From Amphimedon queenslandica (Eukaryota; Porifera; Demospongiae; Haplosclerida; Niphatidae), in assembly GCF_000090795.2 (NCBI RefSeq), contig NW_003546322.1, positions 23,933-87,932 of the forward strand: a DNA stretch of 64,000 nucleotides, written 5' to 3'. A model generated the notes under the pieces. The model made no database searches. It saw only the letters and a list, made by a program, of their open reading frames with translations, and was not told where the DNA came from. The position numbers and the translations under genes are program-made. Positions within the stretch are counted from its first letter, which is position 1, and every line of letters begins with the position of its first letter. Shown here one piece after another: positions 43,801 through 56,115 of this stretch.

Positions 43801-46345
43801 TGGTGACTATGAAAACAAGTTTATTTTTAGCAACATTTTTGTCCATGAAGCAAAAGTATGATAAATTATGTATACACATAATCAGAAAGAGTGCATATTT
43901 TAAGGTTTTTGAAGCATTGCTACATTGATTCTTAAAGACATATTTTTGAAGAATAATATTAAGAATAATAAAGCAATCAATAAAAAAGAATGATTCAATA
44001 ACCATTAGGCATTGAAGCATAGCATAAATACAGAAATTGGAAATTGTGAGCATAATATTCTCAGGTGCTATGCATTATCAATGCTTGTATGACATTATGT
44101 TTATGCATGTCCCCATCTGTCTGTTTGTACCCTTCATGTATACACAGCAGAAAGATGAAAGAAGGCACTAAGACGAAACTGATGATAATGAAACTGATGA
44201 TGATGAAACTGATGATGATGATATCAAAGGAGCTTCACATACTAAATGTTAGTATTACAAGTTGTGTGATCTGCATGAATTATATTTTTTGCATACTCTT
44301 CTTTTATTCTCCTCACATATCTCAATTTTAGCTGTAGCCGCTTAAATTTGCACAACAGTTAACAAATACGTTGTTAAATATGTTCAGGTAAAATGATTCA
44401 CAAAATGACATTAAAAATTAGTGCTAAAAATTTTGTTATATTTATTGAGCCTTGTTTAAATAGAAAGATTGAATCAGTTGAATTAGTCGACGTAGGTTGG
44501 ACCAGAAAGGAAAAGGAAGAATATTCCCCTAACTTGATAAAGATGAGCACATATGAAACTAAAGTATGTATTTGCTTTACATTTACATTGCACCTACATG
44601 TACATGTATATGTGGGTATACATGTAATGCATCAATTGATTCTTCATCCATAGCTCACAAATTGGCTTTGCCATTGCGTTTTATTTAATAAAAATATTTG
44701 GGAAAGAGTGGAGGTGATATCGAATATGATAGATACAATGGAGGTAAAGCTTATACATTATTAAAGTGGTTTATTGTATTTGTTATATATTACTTGTAGG
44801 AATTGAGGTTATTAAATAATTTTTAAGCGCTGTTTGCTTTTAATGCGGCGCTTCAATCTTCCAAATCTTTAGATTAAGCGAAACTTGGAAAGTAAGTTAA
44901 TGATTGCAAATTCCTCTTTGCAAGCCTATTAAGTTAAATTGCATTTAGGTGTGTCTGGTCATTGGTCTTTTAAATTTATTGTTAGATCTAATGATCATTT
45001 ATACGACATATATACATCATGTACTTGTGTACATGCAAGGACATAGTTATTTCAATTGTGTGTATGAGGCTTTGTGATGCCACCCCAAAATTGAAGACAA
45101 AACATTAGTAAAAAATATTATTCAACTTGTAGGAGATTTCTGTCAAAAGATTGCTTCAGCTGCTAATCAATTTAAAAAGTACAAGGCTGTACTTAAAGCA
45201 ATTGATCTATCATGTATATCTTTTCTTGGTAAGTGTACGTGTATAATTATCTTTACGATCTTGCATGCTGATTTTAATATAGTTGTTCCTGATTAATTTT
45301 GTGCCTAAAAATATGTTGTTTCTCACATAGCATGCATGCTTTGTGGGTGATATATTCAGCTAAGATAAGCATCAATTGAATATTCAAAATTTATAAAATG
45401 ATAAACTAAATTTCCATACTGAAAAAGTATCATTTTGCTTGATTTGACACACCACTATGAGAGCCTGAATTGTTTTGAGTGAATAGATACATGTGGCTTG
45501 GGGCTTACTCTGTCTCACATAAGAAATAAATTGTTTATTATTATAAGAAAGTATGAACCATTGTGTTGTTTTTTGTGTCATAGGCATATATTTATGGTAT
45601 ATTGTGTTTATTAAAGGCGGGAATAATGAAAGAGTTAATGGAAACCATTGTTTGATAAACTTTAAAAAGAGGTACATGAAAAAAATTTCACTGTTTTACA
45701 ATGTAGCTACATGCCATAGGCGGCGGCAGGATTTAAGGAGCAGTCGGGCAAAGAATGGCGCGCGAAGCGTGCCGTGATTTTGGCCACACCCACTTTTCCC
45801 CACGTATTTTGGGCGTATACTCAACGCACTCATACAATATGGTATAGCATAAAAATGAGCCTAAAAGGCCCCCTATCTTATCTGTAAAGCTCTATCCAAC
45901 CTGTAAAATGCTAGTCCTGGTCCTCCTGGAAGGCTTGTTGACAAAGGAAAGCAGAAAAGACTGTCTCTTGCTAGCCATGGTAATTATTTATGACTAAAAA
46001 TGATGTCATTAATTAAATTTTCATTTCCGGCCAAAATTTTTGGTCGGGCATTGCCCGTCCATGCCCGACCCTGCCGCCGCCTATGCTACATGCATAGTAA
46101 ATTTTTATTTCTTCTCTCTTTCATAAGTCTTCAACTAATTCCTTTGTCTTTCCCCTTAGGCAATTAATAGCAAAAGTCCTAATGGAGATTAAAGACTATC
46201 AAAATTTCCCTTATAATTTAAAGGCATGTGACTTATGTGAAATACCCAAGGTAATAGGTCTGATGACAATTCATGATTTTGAGGATTTCCTTTATAAGCA
46301 ATAAAAGAGAATAAGCCTGGGAATGGCACTCCACACAAGAAACCT
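40843..46345 (+). pseudogene. SOS-like: Son of sevenless (SOS)-type RasGEF, unprocessed pseudogene or decaying gene
   Basis: SOS is the Ras guanine-nucleotide exchange factor acting at the membrane below receptor tyrosine kinases. Exons with GT/AG sites: 40843-40947 (DH, YEEAIKYKLPVLLAEPFHHF), 41018-41068, 41141-41202, 41388-41472, 41534-41573, 42104-about 42205 (PH-like), about 42570-42704 (REM: IIKAGSVYKLVERLTFHEYA), 42888-43012 (DPEYLRTF..LLNLLIERF), 43495-about 43700 (RVLNVLYHWATYHFYDFKKD), 44388-44563 (VGWTRKEKEEYSPNLIKM), 44654-44743, 44800-44891, 45133-45228 (ANQFKKYKAVLKAIDLSC), 45584-45671 (INFKKR), 46160-46250 and about 46264-46345. Phases agree across most junctions, for example L-G|G-I-Y-L and K-R|Q-L-I-A. 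In-frame stops occur at 41192, 42911, 44824 and 44875, and one exon before 43495 seems missing. The histone fold and Pro-rich tail were not seen. Confidence 0.85.
45714..46084. mobile_element. hAT-type MITE in an SOS intron, perfect 8-bp TSD
   Basis: The ends are (C)CATAGGCGGCGGCAGG and CCTGCCGCCGCCTAT, a 15-bp inverted repeat. It is flanked by GCTACATG on both sides (45706-45713 and 46085-46092). About 371 bp, non-coding, with a subterminal pair GTCGGGCA / TGCCCGAC. It lies between the exons ending at 45671 and starting at 46160. The perfect duplication suggests recent insertion. Confidence 0.93.
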
Positions 46346-46550
46346 GTAAGTTATTCTAATTTGTAAGCACTATCATTAAATTTTCATATGCTTAGATCCA
46401 TGAAAAGATTTTCATTTTGCAAACCACCGTTTGAGTAAAGAATTAATAATTACTTGAATGATATAGCACACATTATGTATATATACCTTTATCATTTAAT
46501 CATTGACTTATTTACCTATCAAAGAACTTCTCTGACTGTTCAGATTGTTA

Positions 46551-46703
46551 TAATGCACAAACACCATTTCATTTAACCTATTTTTTTTAATGCACAAACA
46601 CATTTCATTTAACCTATCATTTACTCATATTTTTATAATGCACACACACATTTCATTTAACCTATTATTTACTCATTTTTTAATAATGCACACACATTTC
46701 ATT
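46551..46703 (+). repeat. Tandem array, ~47-bp unit, 3.5 copies
   Basis: Units contain AATGCACA(A/C)ACACATTTC followed by ATTTAACCTAT and a T-rich spacer, starting at about 46551, 46590, 46637 and 46686. The last unit is cut by the MITE at 46704, which therefore inserted into the array. Confidence 0.85.
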
Positions 46704-46940
46704 GTGACCATAATTGACAAAAGGTACCTTATGGCGGGTAGTGAAATTTGTCTTTCTAGCCTAAGAAATCCAACTTCCTGAGCCCCATTTAACATAAAAT
46801 TACTCCACAGGATGCAAAAAGTTACCATGAAACTTTTAGAAACAATGATTGTCTAACAAAGCACTCACAGGTTGATATTTGCCATTATTAAGATCAATTT
46901 TAAAATCCGCCATAAGGGCCCTTTTGTCAATTATGGTCAC
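46704..46940 (+). mobile_element. MITE, 237 bp, GTGACCATAATTGACAAAA ends
   Basis: Terminal inverted repeats of about 35 bp: GTGACCATAATTGACAAAAG, extending into GTACCTTATGGCGG, against CCGCCATAAGGGCCCTTTTG, extending to CAATTATGGTCAC. The flanks CATT on both sides may be a 4-bp duplication. The second copy is inverted at 38585-38795. Superfamily not determined. Confidence 0.88.
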
Positions 46941-47805
46941 CATTTTATCTATTGTTTGAATTTCATAATTATTAAACCTAGGCAGCATTGCCAGATGGGA
47001 TTTTGCGAATTTTTCACGAAATTTTGCAAAACATTTAGATCTGAATAACTTTGAAACTGCAGGTTAATAACCACTAATAACTGCAAAATTAACATTCATA
47101 ACTATTGAACTAACTTTTGTAACCATTATGTTAATAAACTGTAATAGCGTATAGCTTGAAATTTTTGTGGGTCAATATTTTGTCATCCCACGCAATACTT
47201 AATGTTCAAACGGAAGTAAAATTCGCTGTAAACCATTAAGGTTATAAAACAAATGGCGACAGGGAGTAAAATATAGATTTGGTCACAATTTAAGTTAAAA
47301 TACACCATATACACTACAAACGCACTGATGATTTCTAAAAACACCTTCGGAGGAGCAGCTCATGCTTGTAAACATTCGTGCAGGTGGTTCTAATTTTTGT
47401 AGCCACTTAGCCAGGCCGGCGCTGGCCTATTGTCTCCACTTTTACGTGGTATTAGTTGCTCGTGTCACCGGCTTCGATTGGACATAGTCAAATACAAATT
47501 GTGGATTTTAAAATAGTAAAAGGTAAGGTTGATTTTAGATAATTTCTTGTTTCTTAATCATTTTATGTCTTGTTTTGTTTTGTTTCAATTATTTCTTGTC
47601 TTGTCATTTTACTATGTATGTCTGTGTGTTGTGTTGTATTGTGCCATTGGCTTTCTTCACAATAATAATAATAATAATAACAATAGCAATTATTATGATG
47701 AAATAATAATACACTCCTTCCTGTAAAGAGGGTTCTGTAACTTTTTCACTTTCTCTATGTCCCTTTCTTGTTTTGGTTGGCTCGTTTTCACCTAATGTAG
47801 TTTTT

Positions 47806-47839
<34 letters not shown>

Positions 47840-48164
47840 ATAATAACAACAGTGGTTATTACTTTTTGGCTCTTTCTTTTCTTTGCTTTGTTTGTTTGTA
47901 TAATAATTTTCCAGGTGTACATCTTTAAAAATAATAATAATAATCAATAACCATCTGGCGCTGCCCAGATGTAGCTAGCTATCTTGTTTTAATCTCTTCC
48001 TTCCTACTCCAGTGGATGGTGTGGTTCTAATTTTAGCTTTTGTCTGTTTTTACTATTAACTTTAATGTTGTTGTTGTTGTAATAATGATAATGATGATGA
48101 TAATCTCCTTCCTTACCCTATATTTTTTGGTCTTTGTGTATGTGCATGTTCATTATATTGAATG

Positions 48165-48211
<47 letters not shown>

Positions 48212-48402
48212 CAGATTCTGGAACCAATCCTCCACCACCAGTGGATGGGTTATATAACTTCTTAGACTGTCCTCCATTCTTTTTCTTCCCTTTCTGTCTT
48301 TCTTTGGTTTGTTCTTCCTTCACCTCTGTCCATTAACCCCCCTCTATGTTTTTTGTTTTTTTTGCTTTTATATTTTGAATTATTTTTTTTACTTTGTCTT
48401 AT

Positions 48403-48439
<37 letters not shown>

Positions 48440-48462
48440 TAATATTAATAACTGCTCTGTTT
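46941..48462. other. Intergenic, microsatellite-rich
   Basis: Runs of AAT (47662-47680, 48164-48210, 48405-48423), AT (47809-47836) and GTT occur. No convincing coding sequence is present. The stretch at 47380-47522, ending in AAAAG|GTAAGG, could be an untranslated first exon, but nothing supports this further. Confidence 0.4.
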
Positions 48463-48560
48463 TAGAATGCCGAGGACATACAAAACTACACGGAACAAAA
48501 AGAACATTTTCGAATATAGCAAAAAAGGCTTTGAAAATGTTTGATGGCAAATCATATGCA
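48463..48560 (+). pseudogene. Possible N terminus of a pogo/Tigger-like transposase
   Basis: Directly after a TTTTAG, the frame reads MPRTYKTTRNKKNIF and then, after a shift, AKKALKMFDG. MPRTYK-R-x-x-x-R..W-x-x-E-A-L is a common start of pogo/Tigger-like proteins with a Psq-type HTH. Nothing recognisable follows, so it is only a scrap. It could also be chance. Confidence 0.25.
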
Positions 48561-49832
48561 ATTTTGTTATTGAAAATGGTTGCTACAATTAATTATAACA
48601 AATATAAATTTTTATGTCCTTTAATTTATACATGGTTGTCTAATACTTAGTGTATAAATATGATTAGAGTTAGTGTCCTATTCTGTTTTCTGCGTTGGAC
48701 AATGAAAGAAAGGGCAGTTGTAATAAGCTATACATACATTTTTGGCAATGGTACAGTAAATTTAATCTACAGTTGTTATTTTATGTTATCTCAATTGAAA
48801 ATGTAATCTAATTACTACTTTTATCATAGCATAACTTTCTGAAACCAATGTTAACGTTCAGTATGATTTTACTGACTCAAATTGAATTTATATAGTTTCT
48901 TTTTTCCTATCTGCTCACCTGCGCCAAGTTACAATTTTTCATTATACTTTTTAATTAAAATAATAATACCAAAACACATCTGTCTTAAACCGTTGTCTGA
49001 CGGTGTCCTTCATTGAGAATAGCTAAGCTGTTGTTACTTACATCTAGCTTAGAAAATACAGCTGCTTTGTCTAAACTTTTAAATAACTTTAATGGTAATC
49101 TATTTCTGTGCCAAATTTTGACTCCCTTTGCCCTACTATTAGTCTGTTTTTCCTAGAACCACCTATCTCACTACCTTTGATCTGTCTTAATTGTTGTCCC
49201 TTTACCCCTCTCCTGCTACATCAGCACCTCAGCCTCATTTATTTTTTCACTTGGTATTTATCTTGCATGTTCTCAGTACCTCTCATTCACCTCATTCCCT
49301 TAATGGCAATGTCTTCATCTTGCAAACGCTAGCTTATATAGTAGGTAGAAGTAACATATTGCATCATATTACAGATGAAAGAAGATGAATGCACAGTTCT
49401 AGAGTTTTATAAGTACATATTAAGCACTACATCTATTTTATTACTTGATGTTCAGAGTGCTTTGTGGGTAAAAAAGGGGATTGTTGTATTCAGTTGACAT
49501 TTTTGTTCCCCTTGGAGTTTTAGTTAAATCTTTTGGTCAGTTCCTTAAATACATTGTTTCTGTTGCTGACAATTAATTGTCCGTAAAGGAGTAGGACTTA
49601 CCTAGTGTCTTTTAACATTTAGATGTTGAAGATTATGATTATTTTGAACATAAAAAGTCGCGTTACGTATTTTAAGTGTAATTTGTGTGCTGATCATAAA
49701 CCATCTGTTACAAAAATTTTGACAATGATCTATTGATATTGTTTATTTTAGTATAATGCTACAATCAAAATTTATAATCAAAATTATAAGAAATTGAAGC
49801 ACAGGTGGCAAATAAAGCAAAAATTAATTTAA

Positions 49833-51375
49833 CAAGAACATAAAAAATTTTAAAAAAAACAAGATCAAGTAGGATTCTAGAGCAAATTCGTAAAAAAGTA
49901 ATGGAAACAAGGATAGGTAGAATTCCAAACGACCAACGAAAACACAAAATGAAAATCCTACTCGTGACGCAAATTCTACTCTACATTGTACTTTCAATGT
50001 TATTATGTAAGAATTACGGATCACCTTGCAATGTGGAGTAGAATTTGCGTCATGAGTAGGATTTTCATTTTGTATTTTCGTTGGTCGTTTGGAATCCTAC
50101 ATATCCTTGTTTCCATTACTTTTTTACGAATTTGCTATAGAATCCTACTTGATCTTGTTTTTTTAAAATTTTTTTATGTTCTTGTTTGTGCTGATTTTTT
50201 TAATGATTTATAATATTTTTCCAGTTGCCATCGTGATACTTGTTGATTTTACACAAGCAATAATTTTCTTCATTATTATTATCATTGTTATGTCTTTACA
50301 GCATTTCTGAGCGGGGAGGAGTACAGCATTGAATAGATATGTAGTGAGCTGACTCATCATGACATCACATCAAAACTCATAAATATTCATGAACTATTTT
50401 TGTATATATATATAATGCATGCTGTGTAAATTATTATAATCAGTGTTTGGGTGTCAACACGAGGGATCGTTAGCTTTCTCTCTAGTGTAGCAATCCTGTC
50501 TAGCTGCCTTACACATCATAGTACTCATAGCACTCATTTATGCTATAGATATAAATCTACTATACTGATGACAAGTGAAATTAACACTAGTCTTGACAGG
50601 AGTCCTTGTTCAAGAAGCAGTGAAAGTATCCATCTTCCCTGCAATCCTGTAGCAATTCCTGTTCTTCCTGTTAATTTTATATTATCATTGCATTATTATA
50701 ACATGAATTGTTCGTTTTCTTGAAATAGAATAATTCACTACACACTTGATAAAAAAATAATAAGCAAGATTAATACCTTCTCTTAGCTGGAATTTGGAAA
50801 CCTCCACTAAGTATTGTAATTTGATTCCAAGCATAGCTAGCCTAGCTAGGTTTAAAAAATTGCTTGCTTTTCCAAGTTCTGAGGTCTGAGCATGCGCGAC
50901 CACGCCCAAATCTTGGAGCACAATCAGCACATGCTTCTTTAATTAACAAAATGGCGGCATGAGGTAATTTAGACTAACCCAGCAGACCATAGTATCACTT
51001 CTGCCACTCTTGGAGAATGATCTGATGGGACATGGACCTGTGCATAGACTGTTGGAGTAGAATGGTGTAAAAATTAGCTTTTTACTACTAGCCAAGATTG
51101 AGATACAAATGGACAACTGGATTGTGAGGAGAAGATGACTAAGATGAAAAAAGTGGCTAATCGAAACGGCCCGTTTTGCCGATTTTAGACTTTTTTATAG
51201 ACAAGGTTTAGAGCCACGCTAGTGGTACCAATGGAGTCCTCTGGTCAAGATGAGGTCCTCTAAGAAGTCTGGTAAGCATAGGAACTCGTTTTCCCGGTAT
51301 AGCAAGGCTGCAAAAGTCATGGCAGCCATTTTGTTTTGAGGTGAATCCTACTTAGTAACGCTACTGCGTTACTAA
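49833..51375 (+). mobile_element. Helitron-like non-autonomous element, copy C
   Basis: The longest of the three copies (1,543 bp). The 5' end is CAAGAACATAAAAAATTTT after a flanking A. The 3' end is AGTAACGC-TACT-GCGTTACT, then CTAA and a flanking T. The 5' foldback (about 49850-50165) has arms of roughly 140 bases, longer than in copies A and B because an extra arm block (AAATTCGTAAAAAAGTAATGG / CCATTACTTTTTTACGAATTT) is present. The body shares TCTTGACA(G/C)(A)A..AGTCCTTGTTCAAGAA and GTGAATCCTACT with copy A. No helicase or Rep gene. Confidence 0.75.
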
Positions 51376-52817
51376 TAAAAGCACTTAAAATGAAGTAATA
51401 AGTGTTACTAATTCAGCATAGTAATTTTTTTTATTGAATTTGATGTTCTTACGATGTTGTTTTTAATTTGTTAGATGAACTCTAAATTGATTTTTTGATT
51501 AACTATGGTAGAAAGTATTTTTCAGCAGTTTGCTGCTTCAAAAAGTTACAAATGAGGTGAAGTTTCCTCATTGCAAAAAACATCAATATGTACTGTATAG
51601 TTGAAAATTTTTGAGTGAGTTAAATTTGGCAAATTGCTAAATATTGGTTATTGGAAGATTTTATTTTGGTGAATTAGTGGCCATGTGCCCTTGAGCATGC
51701 ATATATTAATGGCTCAAAATGGTAGATTGTATTTTGGCAAATAACTATCAAAATGCCAAATTTTTGAAAATTAATTTTCTTCAAAATTTTCCACTTTATG
51801 GTATCACAAAATGTATTTAAATTTTTTTAATATTTTTTGAAAAAATGGGTATTTAAAAAATTTAATTTACAATTGGCTCAACTTTTCTTCATAGCATAAA
51901 AATTGGTGTAATTTTAGTACCATTTTCTGAGCTGCAGGAAATTTTTAAAAATTTGATGATTTAGTCATCACTAAGAAGCAAAAACCTTCATCATAATAGG
52001 TACCATGATAACCATTACCATGGTAATAAGACCAACATACCTTAATCTACTACTCCTGCAAGGGTGCAAAATAACCATAAAATCTATTATAGCACTAGTA
52101 AATTTCTGTAAAATCATTGCCAGGCCTCCAATTTTGACCAAAAATAATTGATAATATCACTGATTTTGTGTAGAAAGTTTTAGTTGGTTGCGATATTAAT
52201 TTTTAAATTTGTTCAAAATCAGATTATTACAATTAAATAAAAAATTGATTTTGAGAAGAATCTATTCTTTCTGATGCATATACATATACTTATGTAGCAA
52301 GTTGTATTGCCTTCTACTCATTCAAATAATTCCCTGACTGAAATTACAATGGCAAGTCATACTTTGTTTAGCGAACACTTTGATGTAACTACTCTTATCA
52401 CTTAATTTGTCTGTGGTCATCCTGCTCTATTGCTCCTCACCCATCCTCTTTCTCTTAATCTAATTCTCCCACTCTCATGCTTCTATATTCTTACAGTCTT
52501 TCATAATTATTATTATTTATTTTTATCTGTTAGATTGTCTTTGTGTTTATTGTCTTGTCTGTGTTATGTGTTCACTGGATGCTAGACTTCAGTGTTATTG
52601 GCATTTTATCAGGACTGTTTCTATCTTCTCAGTTTGCTCTATTATTTGTTTATATCCATGTCCTGTATAACAATGCAGTCTTGCTGTAGCTATTTTATTA
52701 AGCCTGAAATTGCTTTCTATTGACTTATAAAACGATGAAAATGAACAAAAAATTAATTTATTGCCTAGTTCTTAGTTATTAATTTACTAATGTTTAACAT
52801 GCTAATGGAATTTTTAG
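51376..52817. other. No recognisable gene
   Basis: AT-rich sequence with long runs of A and T (51500-52260) and a pyrimidine-rich stretch near 52425-52500. No domain, repeat or inverted structure stands out. Confidence 0.4.
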
Positions 52818-53162
52818 AGGAGGAAACAAAAGGAAGAGCCTGCTTTTGAATCAGAATTTAATGAGCTCCCATCATTAGTGGTAAGTTTCCTAAATTTGCA
52901 AGTGTAATATACATGAGAATCAAAAAGTAATCTTAAAATTAAAAGTATCTTGTATGTATATAATAGATTTTGCACACTGCATGTGAATGATTTGCCCTTT
53001 GTCTATATATTTTTACAGATTGACACTGAAGAACCAGTGGAAAAAGAACAATTAGGGAGTGGCAGTGGAAATGAGGGCAGTAAGACAACTACTCCCTCAG
53101 AACCTGATACCACCTTTGAGTTAGACACCCCTGCCATATCTAATTTATTAGATACTACATAA
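52818..53162 (+). CDS. Last two exons of an unidentified gene
   Basis: Exon 52818-52880 (TTTTTAG acceptor, GTAAGT donor) reads RRKQKEEPAFESEFNELPSL. Exon 53019-53162 (TTTTTACAG acceptor) reads IDTEEPVEKEQLGSGSGNEG and continues Ser/Thr/Pro-rich to LLDTT and a TAA stop. The two exons are joined in phase 0 without a stop, across a 138-base intron. The product tail is acidic and probably disordered. No domain identifies the protein. Upstream exons were not found, and it could belong to a gene or transposon whose body lies further left. Confidence 0.45.
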
Positions 53163-53164
53163 GT

Positions 53165-53431
53165 TTCAGGTAATTTATCTTTATCTGACAGTTCAGTGCA
53201 TTGAAAATCTATCCACTCGTCGCATACATCACACTGTATCCAAAGACCACTTACATCATCGTACATGACACCACAAATAGGGCAACTATCGGACTCTGTC
53301 TTCTCTTGTAATTGTTTTGTGGACAGGAGTGCTAACTTTACTTTCCTTTCAGAGTCTACACAGCTAATCAAATTTGTAGAACAATACACAACCTGTGTTG
53401 TCACAGGCTGTACAGGTAAGTTAATGTTCAA
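53165..53431 (-). pseudogene. PHD-type zinc finger block, antisense
   Basis: The minus-strand frame contains CPICGVMYDDVSGLWIQCDV followed by CDEWIDFQCTEL and LPETYV. C-x2-C..W-x-x-C-D-x-C-x-x-W-x-x-x-x-C is the PHD-finger pattern; the usual His before the last visible Cys pair is not present, and the final C-x2-C after ETYV is missing. PHD fingers often end invertebrate pogo-like and other transposase genes. The block lies convergent with the exon ending at 53162. It is probably the tail of a minus-strand transposon gene. Confidence 0.5.
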
Positions 53432-53739
53432 TTATTTTTAAGTAACTGGGCTCGAAGGAGCAGCTTCATTCATTCTTGTTGTGCCATTTGCAGGAATTGC
53501 GATGTTATATTTGACAGTTCCTCATTTAGGAATTGTGGTGCTGCTACTGTTTCAGTACTTTTCTAATGTGCATTTATTTGTGCTGGAATGTCGTATTCAC
53601 AGTACATGAAAGTGTCAGTTCCAGTGTGTTCTATGAAACACTGCGAGAGATTTATCCTTATGTCAAAAATGTCTTACACCATTTGCTTAGAGGCACGACA
53701 GCAAATGAAGAAGATGGACAAAAACACTATACGTAGCTA

Positions 53740-56115
53740 AAGCGTGGCAGTTACTTGTGCTGTTGCAGTTTGGCTGACAAAAAGAGGTTTTAGTCGCAAC
53801 TGTACCTACACTGTCAGAAACTATGTGACAGGTGCCCTTTTGCATTTGTCAAAAGGGTAAGGACGATTTGCCTGAAGATGAAGAGTTATACCTTGGCACC
53901 TCAAAATCAGCAGAAGGACATTGTGCTGATTATTTATTCAATCTCATGCAAACTGATGGAATGAATGTAGAATGTCACATTCAAGACAGGGACAGCACTG
54001 CTGAAAATGCTGTATCAAAATATTTTCCACAATGCGTGCTAAAAACCATGCAAAAAAATTAGAATAAGTAAAAAAAATGAAAAGTATGACATGTGATGAT
54101 GGTAGTGAAATTGTATGTTATTGCTCTGAGGATAAAAAGCATCGCTCAAATTGTGGTTGCATCCTGAGGATTTTATGAGAAAGGCCAAATCCACTTTTCA
54201 AATGTGCCTTAGAAATGCTGGTAAGGATTCAAATGCATTTGCTGAATGAAAGAATTGTATATTTTGCATTGTACCACTACCATGATATACATCAATGGGA
54301 TGGTGGCCAATGTGATTTTCACCCATTGGTGGTTTGTAGTTGTGGTTTGTGTATTGATAAATATAATGTAAGGTGTAGTGGAAAACCGTACCAAACCAGC
54401 CACAAGCTTGACTGTCCTTTTCATTTCCATGCTTATAATTTAGAGGGTAGAGAAGCAACCTCTCTTGCTAGTAAGTTAATACATCCTGTTCTTGGCAAGG
54501 TTACTACCAACCTTGTTGAGGCTTCACACAACGTGCTTGTAAGATATAGATCCAAGAATTGGAAACTTGCTCGTCTTCATAATCAGGTTTCAACCAATAT
54601 AGGCCTTATCCAAGGTTGCATGACGTATCTTTATTCCAAACGTGGTCCTGAATATCACTGGATTTTAGATATACCTAAGCAAATGGGTCTATCTGTGGCT
54701 CCTAATGTCCCATCTATTTTGAAGACTCAAAACTCTGACAGATTTTATTATTTACAAATGCAGAAGACTGATGGTGCAAAATTAAAAAGAAAACTCTATA
54801 ATAAGGTCCTTGAACATCGAAAAATGAAATTATTTGTGAAAGAAGGTGGTGTGGTGCATGATTATGGTATTACTGATACCACCTTAACTCAGAAATTTAA
54901 ATGTGGATCTACACAACAGAAGAGGACATCCAACAGGAGTTGTCCACTTAACAGTAAATTTATTGACAAGGGTGATGACAAAGCTGCTCCTAAAAGCAAT
55001 GCTGTGGATGCTTTTGATGATGCAAGTGCACATAATCCCAACTTTCGTAATGATAGTGCTTCTAAAATTAGTGACTTGGAAGATATATGCTTTCAATCTT
55101 GTACCTGTCTTAATTATTCATGCCACCAAAGGCAATGTCCTGAAAATGTAAGAAATAGAAAGAGGGCAAAAACTTTAGATGACCCTGTCACTCCCACAAG
55201 TGCCTTGAGGACTCCCCTTCTTAAGATGACAAAGCGAACTTTAAATTCTCCATTCATTTGTCGAAAGTAAAAGAGCAAATTACCCCTTGTGGGAGCACTC
55301 CACACAAGGTAAAAGCTGCTCAAAATTTTGGTTCTGCTACTTCTGCTATTTGCACTCCACAATTTATTGGTTCTACCACTGCAGTTGAAAATATGCACAA
55401 TGGATCAACTGTTGAAAAATTAGGCTCTAAAGAATCCAAAGTAAAACACAATACCCTTCCAGGCAATAAATTATCATATCAAAGTCCTGAATCCGATTGT
55501 CTTTTTAATAAAGAAACAAAAGTTGCAAAGAAACTTAAACTATTGCCTCCGCCATCTACAAATAAAGAGTGGGTACAAAAAGCAGTGGCTTTGATATCGA
55601 AGTAATCTGGACTCTCGGTTTTTGAATGTAATAATTCTCTAAAGGAAATTCCCTGCGGTGAAATAGCTCCTCATATTTGTGATGTGATAATAGGTGATGG
55701 AGCATGCTTCTTTAGAGCAATCTAAAAAGCCATTACTGGTACTGAGGACAATCATTTTGCAATTCGCAAGTCCTTAGTAAATTTTATGCTTGACCCTGCT
55801 AATGTTATTTGTTTGGAAATTTTTTTATAAGAGATTTGAAATGTGCTGAAGATGCAAAAAAGCATTGATGAGTTCTGTTAACTGGAGTAAAATGCTGCAA
55901 AAACATCCTGGGCAACAGAAAAAGAGATGCATGTTGCTGCTACAATGCTTCAAGTCAAAGTAAATGTTTTAGTGACTACATAAATCATCATGATTGGTAT
56001 GCTTTATGCCCCTTTATTCAATAATGAAAGTTGCATGACACCAATAAATGTCATGTTGTATTTGTATCACATAAATGGCAATCACTTTGACTTAGTAATA
56101 CCTGTGATTCAATAA
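53740..56115 (+). pseudogene. Unclassified transposon-like gene with C-terminal OTU protease domain, family C
   Basis: Order: AVTCAVAVWLTKRGFSRNCT (53755-53815), then DEELYLGTSKSAEGHCADYL (53885-53940) with QDRDSTAENAVSKYF, a Cys-rich CYCSEDKKHRSNCGC (54118-54165), and YHYHDIHQWDGGQCDFHPL (54273-54330). This is followed by CSCGLC..CPFHFHAY, VEASHNVLVRYRSK, STNIGLIQGCM and GPEYHWILDIPKQM (to 54690), then a basic Ser-rich linker. These motifs recur in this order in uncharacterised multi-copy cnidarian and sponge proteins (from memory); acidic residues in QDRDS and EASHN could be catalytic (inference). The end is OTU-like: IIGDGACFFRAI with the catalytic Cys (about 55703), AITGTEDNHFAIRK, MHVAATMLQVKVNVL and HINGNHFDLVIPV with the catalytic His (about 56085). 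Several breaks are present. Ends unknown. Confidence 0.6.

Noticed and set aside
47604-48650. Asn/Ile-rich frames
   Set aside because: They come from AAT and AT microsatellites.
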